A stretch of DNA of 64,000 nt, taken from Phytopythium helicoides (Eukaryota > Oomycota > Peronosporomycetes > Pythiales > Pythiaceae). The notes beneath the pieces are model-generated. The model did no database searches. It was not told where the DNA came from and saw only the letters and a list, made by a program, of their open reading frames with translations. Of this stretch, positions 33,395 through 44,489 are shown piece after piece (within the stretch, counting starts at the first letter, position 1; the number at the start of each line of letters is the position of its first letter). The position numbers and the translations under genes are program-made. The stretch is from positions 44,882 to 108,881 of the forward strand of contig JANFNE010000064.1 in the NCBI GenBank assembly GCA_024867545.1, written 5' to 3'.

Positions 33395-34315
33395 ATGAGT
33401 CGTCGCCCGCCCGTAAAATCCTGGCACAAACCAGAATTAGCCAGCCAAGAGCTACGATCACCCACCAGGTCGACGGTCATGGTGGTTGCGAGCGGTGTCG
33501 TGTGCGTGGGGCTCGCCTCGGGGCTCATGCTCTTCAAGTTCGCGCTCTGGCTGTTCGCCGTGCGTCCGGAGGCCTCGCTGCCCGCCAACTCGCTCTACTT
33601 TGCGCTCACGGGGCTCATGGTCTGGAGCTACGCGCGCGCCATGACGGTCCAGCCGCGGGGGCTCGGGTCCGACGCCAAGGTGGTCGCGGCCTCGGAGGCC
33701 GACGCGCCTGAAGCTGAGCTCACGCGGTACTGCGAGGTCTGCGACCGCGCCAAGCCTGCGTTCGTGCACCACTGCTCGGTCTGCAAGCGCTGCATCTACC
33801 GAATGGTTGGCTCTCGTCCGACGTGACGAATTTGGAGGTGAAGGCTTGGTACTGACGGAACGAATGCCCATGTGACGTGACAGGACCACCACTGCCCGTG
33901 GACCAACAACTGCGTGGGCTACGACAACAAGAAGTTCTTCCTGCTGTTCCTGCTGTACGCGTCGCTGAGCTGCCTGTCGTTCGCGGCCATTGCCGCCCCG
34001 CTCGTCGTGGGTCAGGACGCGCACTCGAGCCTGGTGCTTAAGATCGGCTGGATCCTGGCGCTCGCTGTTGGCGGGCTGCTCGCCGGCTACCTGACCTTCA
34101 ACCTGTGGCTGCTGCGTGCGGGCCGCACGACGCTCGAGTTCCTGTCTGGCAGCCCCGGTGAGCTGGCCGACTACTCTCTCGGCTACAACTTTCGCGTCTA
34201 CTTCGGTAACGACAAGTGGACGTGGATGCTGCCCACGACGCCCGAAGACTTCCGCGCTGGCTACCGCGCGGTGCTCCTGGGCCGCAGCGGCGAGACCCAG
34301 AAGCTTGTCATCTAG
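33395..34315 (+). CDS. DHHC-type protein S-palmitoyltransferase
   Basis: Exon 1 is 33395-33805, the intron 33806-33883 (GTTGGC donor, CAG acceptor) and exon 2 33884-34315; 280 aa. It transfers palmitate from acyl-CoA to protein cysteines at membranes. Two N-terminal membrane segments (about residues 27-55 and 62-75) precede the Cys-rich domain: [21 protein letters not shown], then [12 protein letters not shown], with the catalytic Cys in DHHC. The intron falls exactly before the DHHC tetrad. Two more hydrophobic segments follow ([21 protein letters not shown] and a segment near [13 protein letters not shown]). A TTxE-like motif (RTTLEFLSG) is present. The first ATG after the upstream stop was taken as the start. 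Confidence 0.9.
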
Positions 34316-34548
34316 GTCGAAGGCAGAGTGAGTGAGTACTCGGGTAGTTGTGTGTACACTACATTCAGGAGCATGCAGCATGCGTGCTGGCAGGAGTGCC
34401 CATTGGGGCCGACGACGACATTAGTGTGCAGAATGCATGGTTGTGGATGAAAATCTACTGTATTTGAGCGGCAGGAAGGGATACTAAAAAAATCTCGCTG
34501 CGGAGGAGGATCTGCTGTTGCAGTCGGCGCTCGTCAGACACCAGACGC
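34316..34548. other. Convergent 3' region
   Basis: Short gap between the stops of the DHHC gene and the bromodomain gene; nothing else is visible. Confidence 0.4.
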
Positions 34549-34556
34549 TCACTTGT

Positions 34557-34587
<31 letters not shown>

Positions 34588-35606
34588 CTCCTCCTTTTTG
34601 CGCTTCTTGCGCTCTTGCTGGAGGTCCTCGAACGTTGCTTTGTACCCTGTGAGCTTCGAGTCGTAGAGCTGCTCCAGCTCGATGGCCATTTGGTGGACCG
34701 GCTCGCCCACGCGGTTGAAAGTCTTGGCGTTCGCGACCATGAGCTTGATGTCCGTCGTGAACTGGTCCAACCGCGAATACTCGGCTCGCTCCACTTTTTC
34801 CTTCATTCGCGTGAGGTCCATCGGGTTTGCGACAAAGTCAAAGTAGTTGGGGACGCCTAGCCGTTTGCAGTTGTCCTTGGTAATCTTCTGGATGAATGGA
34901 TTCGCGGGCTTGCCATTCACAACCCAGCCCGTCCATGTAAGCGTACGCAACTCTGCTACAAGAGGCGCCAGCAGCCCCTGCAGCAAGGACGCATCCTCGC
35001 GCTCTCGCTTCTTCTTCTTCTTTTCCTTCTTCTCCTTGCGGTCCTTCTCGTCCTTGGCATGCTTCTTCAGCTTGTCATCCTGCGCAGCACGTTCGGCTCC
35101 CGAGAGCGGCGGTGGGTGGATCAGCCCGGGCTGCTTTTTATCCGACAGCGAGTGGAGCTTCGGATCCGTCTTGCTGCCTGCCGGGAGCTGCAGTGCGCTC
35201 TTGACGAGTCCTTCAGGAAGAGGCTCGATCGGTCGGTCGAACGGGACTCCCTGCAGCAGTGAGAGCAAGTCTCCCTTGACCGCTCGGGCCGCCTCCGAGT
35301 CCCTCGGCTCTCCAACTCCTCGCAGCAAGTGGTGGTACGTGTCTGGCAGCGCCGCGCTTGAGATCTTGGCCAGCTGCGCGTCCAGCTTGAAGTGGCTCAT
35401 GAGCCCCGTGTACGCCACGCCATCCGCCTCGACTATCGTTGCCACCATCCACATTAGCGGTCATCACTGACGCATCAATAGCTAAAACCGCTACTAGGCA
35501 TCTCCAACAGACCGAAGAGCCTGCACACGCAGCGCAACGTACTGTTCTGCGAGCCACGCAGCAGGTAGAGCTGCTCGGGGTCCGTCGCCGCTGCGGGAGG
35601 CGCCAT
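34549..35606 (-). CDS. Bromodomain protein with MED19-like N-terminus
   Basis: Proposed exon 1 is 35606-35543 (MAPPAAATDPEQLYLLRGSQN), the intron 35542-35433 (GTACGT donor, TAG acceptor) and exon 2 35432-34549; 315 aa. If the intron is wrong, the ATG at 35454 starts a slightly shorter protein. The bromodomain is at about residues 170-285: FIQKITKDNCKRLGVPNYFDFVANPMDL contains the ZA loop, and NAKTFN carries the acetyl-lysine-binding Asn. Before it lies a Lys/Glu-rich charged stretch. The first 140 residues (LMSHFKLD, LPDTYHHLLRGV, IEPLPEGLVKSALQLPAG) resemble Mediator subunit 19; that resemblance is tentative. The C-terminus is a long KKKKKDKKKDK tail. A nuclear chromatin reader role is likely. 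Confidence 0.75.
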
Positions 35607-36151
35607 TTCAGCGTTAGAAGGCGCTTTTCGGCCGGAAAAACGCACTCGCAGGCCGCAGACGCGTCTCCTCCACGTGCACAGCGCGCTTTGAGCGCCTCTG
35701 GGCCGCTCATGAGCCCCACAGAGCGTCGCGTCGCCGCCCATTCCGCTTACCTTCCGCCATAGCCGACCAAGTCGAGACTCCTCCGATTTTTTTTGGTCTC
35801 AAGGGACGCGTACCGTCATCAACACTCAACAAACTAATGTGTCTGTGTATACCAATGCGTTATCTATTTTATTCATTTTGACTAATTGTAGTTAGGTATG
35901 GCTACCGGGTAGTTAATTTTATTTATGTTTTGCTTTTTTCTGATTGGCTTAAACTACACTTATTGAACCAATCACATAATACCAATGCATAAATAAAATT
36001 AACTACCCGAAAGTCATAATACAACCAATTATGTATTTACAAATCGAATCCAATTATGTATAATCAAATGCCAATCTTTTGACTACCAGATAGTCCATTT
36101 TGATTTCGAAATCAATTAGTGCGTAGTGCATCAGATCACGAGCCATTGCTC
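35607..36151. promoter_or_regulatory. Divergent promoter region, bromodomain and folate genes
   Basis: 545 bp between two divergent starts. From ~35800 it becomes very AT-rich, unlike its surroundings, and contains the hairpin element described separately. No coding sequence is visible. Confidence 0.5.
35901..36013. mobile_element. AT-rich hairpin element, MITE-like
   Basis: A perfect 22-bp inverted repeat (cgggtagttaattttatttatg at about 35905-35926 and its complement at about 35988-36010) encloses ~60 bp. A second, inner inverted repeat (gattgg/ccaatc) sits inside. Outer sequence (taattg...) continues the symmetry imperfectly. The base composition contrasts sharply with the GC-rich neighbourhood. 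No coding capacity; a miniature inverted-repeat element is a reasonable reading but no target-site duplication was established. Confidence 0.45.
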
Positions 36152-37975
36152 ATGGAGGGCGAGATGCGGCCGATGGCGGTCGTGCACGCCGCGCTGGGCA
36201 CGAATCTGGGTGCGCTGCGCCTGTAGCTGCGTGTGGAACTTGAGACGCAGGTTCCTGGACTCATGTGGGTGTTTTTGCGGCTTCTGGCGACAGGGGACAA
36301 GCTGGGAAACATCGAGCGCGCGCTGGGGATGCTCAGCGAGCTCGCGGGTCGAGTGGAGGCCACTTCTCGGCTCTACAGCACGGCTCCGCAGTATGTGGAG
36401 GACCAACCGGCGTTCATGAACCTCGTGGCGCGGCTGCGGACCAAGCTGGAACCCGAGAAGCTGCTCGAGGTCTTTAAGCACATCGAGCGAACGGTTGGAC
36501 GTGTCGAGTCCTTCCGGTGCGATTGTCGAGGCGACTCGTGCTGAAGCAACGAAGATACGAGCATCTAACCACTATGGATTGTTGTGAACGGAGCAGGTAT
36601 GGCCCTCGCGCGATCGATGTCGACATTTTAACCTACGACGACGTCGTGCTGTCCACAACGACAAAGGAAGGTCCGCTCATTATCCCACACGAGCGCATTC
36701 CTGAGCGTGACTTTGTGCTTGTCCCTTTCCGCGACGTATCGCCAGGTATGCTAGCATCACTTAAATGTGCACGTTGACTTTCGTTGCATTGACTGGTTGC
36801 TATGCATGTGCTAGACTACATTCACCCGGGGCTGAAGATCTCCATTGACGAGCTGTGCACGCGATTCATGGTTGGCGCCAGCCGCGCAACGATCCCGTAC
36901 GCCCCTCCGGTTGCTCTGCTCCCCGCTAACAAGTCCCATCCATGGCAACTTGGAAGCAAGACGTTCGTGATGGGTATCTTGAACGTCACGCCTGACAGCT
37001 TCAGCGATGGCGCCGACTTGGCGACAGTCGACTTGGCAATCGAGAAAGCGCTCGATATGGAGCGCAATGGAGTCGACATCCTAGATATTGGCGGCGAGTC
37101 CAGTCGCCCAGGAGCTGCGGAGGTGACTCTTGAAGAGGAGCTGCAGCGAGTCTTGCCTGTTATTCGCGGAATTCGCGAGAAGAGCAGCATCTCCATCTCC
37201 ATCGATACGACGAAAGCTGAAGTGGCGCGCCAGGCAGTGGAAGCTGGGGCGAATATCGTCAATGATATCTCCGCTGGTATCAAGGACCCTACGATGCTCG
37301 ACGTCGTCGCAAAGCTTCAGGTTCCGGTGCGTGATAAACGTTCGCGCACGAGGTTGGCGTCTCGATCGTTTAATGAAGGTTATTTTACTCGACAGATTGT
37401 ACTGATGCACATGCGAGGCACACCTCAGACCATGACCAACCTTAAGGTACGAATCAATGAGCGATCACTTGCGTGGGTTTGATTTTAAGCGTTTCTTAAC
37501 TGATTACAACTTGCCAACCTTCAGCAATACGATGACGTGGTTGCCGAGGTGTCAGAGGTGTTGAAGGAGCGTGTTGCTGCTGCAGAACTGGCTGGAATCT
37601 ACCGGTGGAATATTATCATCGATCCGGGTATTGGATTTGCCAAGGCTCGTGTCTTGAACCTAGAGGTGCTCCGCCGGCTCTCTGAAGTCAAGAAAAACTG
37701 CCACGGCCTTCCGCTACTGGTACGAGAGATTCAACTCCATGCACATGAGAATACAATGTCTTATGTTGCTATCATGGATTCAGGTGGGGTCGTCACGCAA
37801 GGGCTTCATTGGGGAAATCTGCGGACGCCCAAATCCAAAGGATCGGGCGTGGGGAACTGCAGCAACGTGCAGTGCCGCTATCGCCGAGGGAGCTGATTTG
37901 CTTCGAGTGCACGATGCTGCCGAGATGGTCGATGTTGCCAAGATGTCGGATGCAATCTGGCGAGCTTCAACTTAG
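36152..37975 (+). CDS. Bifunctional HPPK-dihydropteroate synthase (folate synthesis)
   Basis: Seven exons: 36152-36209, 36294-36516, 36597-36745, 36815-37326, 37396-37446, 37525-37719 and 37784-37975 (459 aa; all GT-AG, total divisible by three). The HPPK part (residues 1-~150) pyrophosphorylates hydroxymethyl-dihydropterin: AALGTNLGDKLGNIERAL, then RYGPRAIDVDIL with its Mg-binding Asp pair, then IPHERIPERDFVLVPF. The DHPS part condenses the product with p-aminobenzoate: MGILNVTPDSFSDG, DIGGESSRPGA, SIDTTKAEVA, VNDIS, VLMHMRGTPQTM, DPGIGFAK, VGSSRKGFIG and LLRVHD are all in order. Exon 5 is only 51 nt. There is no aldolase domain upstream. Sulfonamides target the DHPS family. Confidence 0.93.
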
Positions 37976-38291
37976 AGCCAAAAAGCAAGGGCGAGCGAGC
38001 AGGGAGCGTGTCCGGTCGACTCAAGTCGCGGACTCCCATGAGGACTCCACGAATGCATTGTCGATGATCGCACACACTTCGGTTGATAGATACCTGCTCC
38101 CCCAGAATATACTGGATTTCAGTTCTTGACCATTGTTTGCTGTCTTATCACAGCTATCTATTTCCGTCGAAAGAGCTTCAGAACCAACAATTCTGATGCT
38201 TAGGTTGTTGTTGCAACGAAGTTGCGTCAGTTTTGACCGCAAAGACTTTGGACCCCATCCACAATACTTTCAACCACAATTCGAAGTGAGA
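37976..38291. other. Intergenic region before the EF-hand gene
   Basis: 316 bp. The second half (from about 38133) is open in the frame of the EF-hand gene but has no family-like sequence. No other gene is seen. Confidence 0.35.
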
Positions 38292-39579
38292 ATGGGAGAC
38301 TACGATAGCGAGCCAAACATGGACGACCTCGATGCCTTGCGGCAGGCTGAACCAGCGAGCGAGACTCCGCACTTTGACGCAATATTCTCTCGTTATGACT
38401 CCGGTACCGGGTACGTAGTCGTGTTGAGTGCTATCTCAGATATAAGTGCTTAGATGAAGTGTCCACAGTTCGTTTGGAACGGAGCATCTTGGAAGTTTGT
38501 TGCTCGACATGGGCTTCAACGCAGCACCACGAGTGCTCGATCAGGCATTAGACGATATGGACCCTGATGCTACTGGAGAAATATCAAAGGTATTGTTCCT
38601 AGCGAATCATGTGCGTACAATTCCAAGCGATACTAACTAATTGGTCTGTTTTACAGCTTACTTTCCTCGAGTGGTTCGAAGAGAACGCAGACGAAATCGA
38701 GACACACGCTGTCGGACAGCAGCAACACACTCATGCTGGCCCACCGGCGTCTTTGACATCCCCACGTGATGATGAGGCAATCTATAGCCTTCAAAGCGCC
38801 ATGCTTGACGCGAAGAACCAGCGCAAGCGTGCCGAAGAAGACGTCCAACTTCTTGCAAATCGACTGGCGCATCTACGAGCAGAAGATGCTCGAGCCCAGA
38901 AGCGAATCGATGAAGCGAATCGCCGTGCAAATGAAATTGAGGCAGTCAAAAGACGAAACGAGGAACGTCAGCGCGCCAAGCAGCGCGCCATGGAGCAAAT
39001 GCAGCGCGACATCAAAGCTGCATGCGAGTATAACAGTGCGTTCCCAAAATCGATACATTCAACAATTGAGAATAGCCTGACAAGTTCCTGCAATAACAGA
39101 CATAATGCAGGCTTACTCTCGTGATCGCAAGCAGCAAACAATGACCGAGATCACGGCATTCCGAACCCAAATTGTTCAGGAGACCCGTGCTGAACGGATG
39201 GCAAATCTAAATACCATTCAACGAGCAAGGGAGCAGGATAAATCGTGGTGCGCCGAGCGTTCACGAGAGATTCGTGGCCGCGAGAAATCCGCAATTCAAC
39301 GCCGCGAGCAGCTAAAAAAGAATCAGCAGAAGGAACTCGTCAAGAACGCCAGAGCTAGCCTCGCGACCGAGCATCAGAAAAAGGTGCGTCAATCTTCACT
39401 GACAAATATGAAAGATGATGTGAGGCTCAATTCGCGTATTTGCACTGCAGCTCATGTCGGAAAAGCTCATCCAGAAGATGGAAAAGGAGGAAGTCGAGTT
39501 GATCGAGAAGTTGCGCGTGACGCAAGAGCTCCAGCGAGCGGCGTACGAACATCTCGAGTTTGTCATGCAGGACGAGTAG
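38292..39579 (+). CDS. EF-hand coiled-coil protein
   Basis: Five exons: 38292-38410, 38469-38589, 38657-39035, 39100-39383 and 39451-39579 (343 aa, in frame throughout). An EF-hand pair is near residues 25-90: the first loop (DSGTGSFGTEHL) is degenerate; the second (DPDATGEISKLT, then FLEWFEE) is close to canonical but has Thr at the last position. The rest is a long charged coiled coil (KRAEEDVQLLANRLAHLRAED, AVKRRNEERQRAKQRAMEQM and onward), ending EHLEFVMQDE. The intron at 38590-38656 has a tactaac branch-like site. A calcium-sensing structural protein, perhaps of the flagellar apparatus, is possible, but I do not recognise the family. Confidence 0.75.
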
Positions 39580-39754
39580 CTCAAGTGAGTGCAAGTTCAA
39601 AACGAATACAGCATCAAATCAATTTGCAGCTCAACAGGATTGTGTTTGAGTTAAGCTGCGGCCATGTGGAGAGGCCCTTGGTGCTACATCACAGACAGAT
39701 TTGGCAGATGTGCCACTCGTCCTGGTTGGAGAACGGAGAGAGCAGACAAGCTGC

Positions 39755-39919
39755 TCAGAGGCAGCACCTCTCGAGCGTGTAGTTTCCTTGGGCGGCGTCA
39801 GCCTCCTGCTCGACCGCGATGGCCGATTCCTCGGCAGCGATGAGCTTGACGGGGGCCATAGCGGCGATCAGGAGCATGGTCGTGGCAGCGAAGACGCGGG
39901 CGATGGCACGGAAGTTCAT
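39755..39919 (-). CDS. Possible small secreted protein (54 aa)
   Basis: The ATG at 39919 opens MNFRAIARVFAATTMLLIAA, a typical signal peptide with a basic N-end and a hydrophobic core, followed by MAPVKLIAA. The mature part is short and acidic (EESAIAVEQEADAAQ) and ends NYTLERCCL, with a sequon and a Cys pair. No RXLR motif. Oomycetes encode many small secreted proteins, but a frame this short can arise by chance, and an intron could extend it. No function is claimed. Confidence 0.35.
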   Translation of the reverse strand: MNFRAIARVFAATTMLLIAAMAPVKLIAAEESAIAVEQEADAAQGNYTLERCCL

Positions 39920-40331
39920 GGTGGTAGGTTGGGGAAGGCGGTTGTTGTTGGTGTTGAGCAAGGCTCGGAAAGTTGGAGAATGAGTAGCTGGACACGAATC
40001 GAGCAGCTAGAGGGCCGAGCTATCGATCTCCGACTCGAGTGAGCACCATGAACTCCCGAAGCAAGCACCAAGGATCACGCCAGGAATGGCAAGGATGCTG
40101 GAGTCATCTGGTGATGAGCTTTCACTGCCCGCTTCAAGATGCCCAAGCACCACCTACATGACAAAGTGAGCGTTCAAGACGAAGACTGTTCCACTCTATC
40201 TCATCACTAGAATTCCGCGCGAGCGATGCTGGCGTACAACTTTCACTGTTTGAACGCGTTATAGAGCTCAATGGACTACTGGTGTCATCACACGAGTCAT
40301 TTCCTCATGCAAACACCTAAGCCAAATGAGG
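39920..40331. other. Intergenic region
   Basis: 412 bp with no supportable gene: the presumed promoter side of the small secreted frame and the 3' flank of the D-amino-acid oxidase. Confidence 0.35.
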
Positions 40332-41639
40332 TCACAGCTTGCTACTGTTCACTACCGGGAACTTCTTAACAGCAAGCTCCACAACGTCCTGCGCGCATCC
40401 CCACTGCAGCGTGTGGCCGGAGCCCGAGTGTCCGTAGTTGTGGATCACGAATGCTCCGCGAGCAGTTGGTCGTGCGTCAGCCTCAAGGCGCACACCATCA
40501 GCTCGCCCCGGCCGCAAACCAGCAACGCGAGCCATCACTCGGCTGCTCTTGACCTCAGGATAGAGCTTGCAGCAGCGTTCCCACACGGCATCAGCATCCG
40601 CGTCGTTGCTGCTGGCGTTCCAATTGTTGGGCTGCACCGTTCCGCCAAGCACCACGTCACCGTTGGGGCGAGGGATGATGTACGTGTGCACCGAGTTGGC
40701 GTCCACTGCCATGACGCACTTGGTGATGCGTGGGTTGTAGACCTTGATGACTTGCCCGCGGATGGGGTAGACCGTGTCATCATTGGCAAGCTGCTTGGCT
40801 GCCAAGCCTGGTGATCGTAGCACAGGTTGCCAGTCAGTTCGTGATCCCGTTCGGCTTGTCAAAGGAGCTGATGCTTACCCGAGCAGTTGATGAGCAGGTC
40901 GCAGTCCACGTCATCCAGGGACGTGATCTCCCGCTGCTCCAAGACTCCACCAAGCTTGCGCACCTCCCGCGTCACCAGCTCCATGAAAGTCCTGCCAAGT
41001 GCATTCATCCATGAACTCTGCTACTCTCAACCAATTGCGAATGCAGCATATGCAGCACACGCACGTGGTGTTGTAGATGATGGTGCGGAAGCTCGCGCCA
41101 TGCGTCATACCCGGGAACACGGCCGACGCCTCTCGCCCGTTCAGGATCTTGTAGTTCTCCACGACGTGACCCCAGTACGGCGCCGTCTGCACACCGAAGA
41201 CCACCACCGTGAGATGGATGAGCTACCACAGGCACCTTCATCGATCTCACCGTCAGCGGCTCTCCCTCGGCCGACACATCGATGGCTTCAACCTTGTGCA
41301 GCCCCGTGGCGTCGTGACCGTGCAGCTCCGTCATCTTCTCCAGCCAAGCGTAGCTGACCTCGCACCACTTGCTGCAGCACCAAGTCATCATTAGCATCTC
41401 CATCCCCATCAGCTACTTAAGCCCACCACGCACCGGGGAGTCGTGGGGTCCACGTGCGACGGGAGCTCGAACGGCATCCAGAGCCCGCCAGCAACGTGCG
41501 AGGTGGTCGCGTCAAAGGCCTTGGCGACGATCTTGACGTTGCGGAACCCGCGCTCGAGCAGCGCCAGCGCCGCGGTGAGCCCGATGATGCCGCCGCCGAC
41601 CACGACGACGCGGCAGTTGCTGGCGTTCTTGCTCGACAT
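40332..41639 (-). CDS. D-amino-acid oxidase, peroxisomal (PTS1)
   Basis: Five exons: 41639-41434, 41371-41251, 41186-41065, 40991-40879 and 40807-40332 (345 aa, the usual length). This is an FAD enzyme that deaminates D-amino acids to 2-oxo acids with release of H2O2. The FAD Rossmann motif VVVVGGGIIGLTAA is at residues 10-23. HVAGGLWMPF, INCSGLAAKQLAND, YPIRGQVIKV, TYIIPRPNGDVVLGGT and the closing IHNYGHSGSGHTLQWG follow in family order. The last residues are NSSKL, ending in the SKL type-1 peroxisome signal, which fits a peroxide-forming oxidase. D-aspartate oxidase is the alternative; the substrate cannot be decided here. Confidence 0.92.
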
Positions 41640-42112
41640 GTTGGCGCGATCGAGCTGGCTGCTGCGGTGCCAAGTTGAAGAGCAACTTGCTACGCGGGAC
41701 GAGAATTCTTGAGTGCGGAGGAAGGCGTGCGCATGTGCATCACATCAGGCCCTGGCTGTGCACTGCCCACCCATCACTCACGGTCAACGGATCTCTTGGA
41801 CGGCGGAACCGCGAGACGCAAGGTCGTCTCACCTGCAGGATTACCAAAGGCCAGAATGGATAGCGAGGCAGAGCTCACAACGATAATGTCACGCTCGTCA
41901 TCATGGTGATTGTACGCCGAGACTCGTGGCGACGGTGAGTCCCATCATCACTGCGCTCAATACGATCATCGAATGATTGATGTGAGCTCGAGGATTTTGC
42001 CGAGGCGAGCTTTAGGTTTTCAGAGACGCAACTTTCATGGCATTCATGAATCATAGGCTCGAATCGATACGCATGATCTTGAGAGTTCGGGGCTTCCTCC
42101 CCCTCCAAGGCC
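41640..42112. other. Intergenic region, DAAO promoter side
   Basis: 473 bp between the DAAO start and the stop of the next minus-strand gene. Frames here are short and unlike known proteins. Confidence 0.4.
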
Positions 42113-43059
42113 TTACTCGAACTTCTTGAGGTCGCTGTGGTTCCACTCCTTGAGCCCGGTCGAGTCGCTCTCGTAGTCCGCGACCATGCTCTTGGCTACC
42201 GCTCCGACCTTGATCTGCAAAAGCGTGAAGAGATCGACGAGCTGGTTAGAGAGAAGCACACTTCCTGAGCGAAATGCGAACTTACGTTGGGCATGACGTA
42301 GAGCCCGACCGACTCGACAAAGCGCGCCTGCTCGCCGCGGTTGAGAAGCGGTGGGCGGAAAATCGACGTACGCTCGAAGCCGAGATTCTTGATATTCTCC
42401 TCAACCTCGCCCTTGGTCTGCGGGTACAGGAACCAGCTCGTCTTTTTGGCACCCTGGAATCAATATGTTAGACGGCGACGGCTTGAGCACGTTGGCTTGG
42501 CATTCAGTCGCACCATGGATGTGAGGAGGCCAAAGTACGGCACGCTTGACTCCTTGGCAAGCGTAGCAAACTTGGTCACGTACTCCAAGTCGACTGCAAG
42601 CAACAGAGAGGAAGGACACCCAAGCGTGAGCAGCTAAACCAGAGACTCCATCATCCCACCAGCTCTCCACTACCTTTGCGGAACGCCTCGGCCGATCCAG
42701 CGTCTGCTCCCCACCAACACAACCACAGCAGTGCGTCAGACCACAACGAACAAATCGCCAGCTCCTCCACTCAACGCACCCTTGCGCGTCGTGCCGAGGC
42801 AGCAGAACGCCGCGTCCACCTTCTCCGTCGACGCCACCGTCTCGGCCGTCATGTTGTCAAAGTCGACGCGGCGGACCTCGAGCTTCTGCTGCGCCGCCTC
42901 CGCGTTGAGCGACGGGAACGCCGCGGCCCAACCGGACTCGGGGATCTCTCGACGCGCGAGCGCGATGACCTTGGCGCACTTGGCCGACTCGACGAGCTCG
43001 GCCACGAGCTCTCGGCCCACGGCGCCCGTGGACCCGATGACGAGGGCGACGTAGGTCAT
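42113..43059 (-). CDS. HTATIP2/TIP30-like NAD(P)-binding protein, paralogue A
   Basis: Five exons: 43059-42780, 42703-42674 (a 30-nt micro-exon), 42593-42514, 42453-42286 and 42214-42113 (219 aa). An atypical short-chain dehydrogenase fold: ALVIGSTGAVGRELVAELVES is the dinucleotide-binding start, followed by ALARREIP, the CCLGTTRKDAGS strand-loop (completed by the micro-exon), [34 protein letters not shown] (YxxxK-type catalytic pair) and SIFRPPLLNRGE. This is the order of the TIP30/CC3 oxidoreductase family. It lies 220 bp downstream of paralogue B on the same strand, with the same intron positions. Confidence 0.85.
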
Positions 43060-43282
43060 GGCAGTGTGTGTGTTGGCGCAGAAACTAGAGGAGGCAGGCT
43101 GCGCTCGGCGGCTTGTTGGTGAATGCCGAGAGTTGAGACCGACGAATGTGATGGGGAAGCGACCCAACGTAATCCTTGCGCAAATATGACGCGGAGTATG
43201 AACCGTGTCGCACGTGGTTGACTTTATGTGTCAATTCTGTCAGCTCAGGATGGAGGACGAGGGGCTTGGATGCCTACTTTTC

Positions 43283-44268
43283 CTACTTGGCAGCGGCGTA
43301 GGCTCGGAGCATGGCATCGCTGTACTCGTGGAGGCCAGGTAGTCCGCTCTCGTAGTCTCCGAGCATCGCTTTCGCGATTGTCCGAGTGGCGATCTGATCG
43401 AGTTTACACCACCACACAATGAGAGTCGTTTGTCACTGCGTGGTGGAATGGAGCGATGTGTCAATGAAAGGGGAACGAACCGTGGACATGACGTAGCTAC
43501 CGATGAACTCGATGGTGCGAGTGAGCTCTCCGCGGTCGATGAGACCCGGACGGAAGATCGACGTGCGCTCAAACCCGAGGTTCTTGACGTTCTCCTCGAC
43601 CTCACCCTTGGTCTGCGGATACAAGAACCAACTGTCCTTGTTGGCGCCCTGGAATCGACGCGTTAGCTTGCCATCACCCAAGCAGTGCAGCAACAAGGAC
43701 GAGCAGATCGCGCGCACCGTGGACGTGAGGAGGCCAAAGTACGGAATCCCCGACTTCTTGGCGAGCGTCGCGAAGTTGGTCACGTACTCGAGGTCCACTG
43801 CAGAGAGATTGGATCCAACACACGAAACAATGAGCCCTCCTATAACTATAACACTCACGAAGGCAAGAGCTGACCTTTGCGGAACGCCTCGGCAGAGCCT
43901 GCGTCTGCATGTCAGCAGTCAAAACACAGATCCGTGAGCTACAAAATCTCATCATCCACACCTCATTACTCCACAACTCAAGTACCCTTTCGAGTGGTCC
44001 CAAGACACGAGAACGCAGCATCCGCGTCCTCGACCGGCACCTTCTTCCACTCGCTGTGCAGCTCATCAAAATCGACGGCGACGATCTCGAGCTTGTTGGC
44101 CGCCTCCGTCACGTTCATGGACGGGAAAGTCGCTCCCCACGAGTTTTCGGGGATCTCACGACGTGTCAGAGCCACGACCTTGCTGCAGTGTGCCGAGTCG
44201 ACGAGCTCCGCCACCAGATCGCGGCCAACGGCGCCAGTGGCGCCCACGACAAGCGCCACGAAGGGCAT
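43283..44268 (-). CDS. HTATIP2/TIP30-like NAD(P)-binding protein, paralogue B
   Basis: Five exons: 44268-43986, 43904-43875 (30 nt), 43797-43718, 43648-43481 and 43393-43283 (223 aa). The start is [21 protein letters not shown], then [57 protein letters not shown] and [12 protein letters not shown]. The C-terminus ([15 protein letters not shown]) is unlike paralogue A. Exon lengths 2, 3 and 4 (30, 80, 168 nt) are identical to paralogue A, so the pair arose by tandem duplication. The divergence suggests an old event, unlike the recent duplications elsewhere in the window. Confidence 0.85.
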
Positions 44269-44489
44269 CTTCACCTCGGTCTCACGGTGAGACTATCACC
44301 AAAATGCTGCATAACGCGCATCATGTGGCCCACAGAAAAGAGCAACAAGGCGAAGTGGATACATTCGCTACTGACTGTGTCGACGAGCTCCGCCGTCGTG
44401 TGAACGTTCTCATGGCCATCACTTGGCTGTGGGAGCGAGTGACCACCCTTTCAGTCTCATTTCACAATTTAACAGCAATTGGGCAGACC
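44269..44489. promoter_or_regulatory. Divergent promoter region
   Basis: 221 bp between the start of paralogue B (minus) and the S66 gene (plus). No specific motif identified. Confidence 0.35.

Noticed and set aside
35434..35454. ATG at 35454 as start of the bromodomain protein
   Set aside because: Possible, but the spliced form starting at 35606 has a strong GTACGT donor and a protein-like N-terminus (DPEQLYLLRGSQN), so it was preferred.
41187..41229. 43-nt intron in D-amino-acid oxidase (donor after MKVP)
   Set aside because: An in-phase 64-nt alternative (41250-41187) with a better GTGAGA donor is of normal size and gives a better join (EPLT-TAPYWGH).
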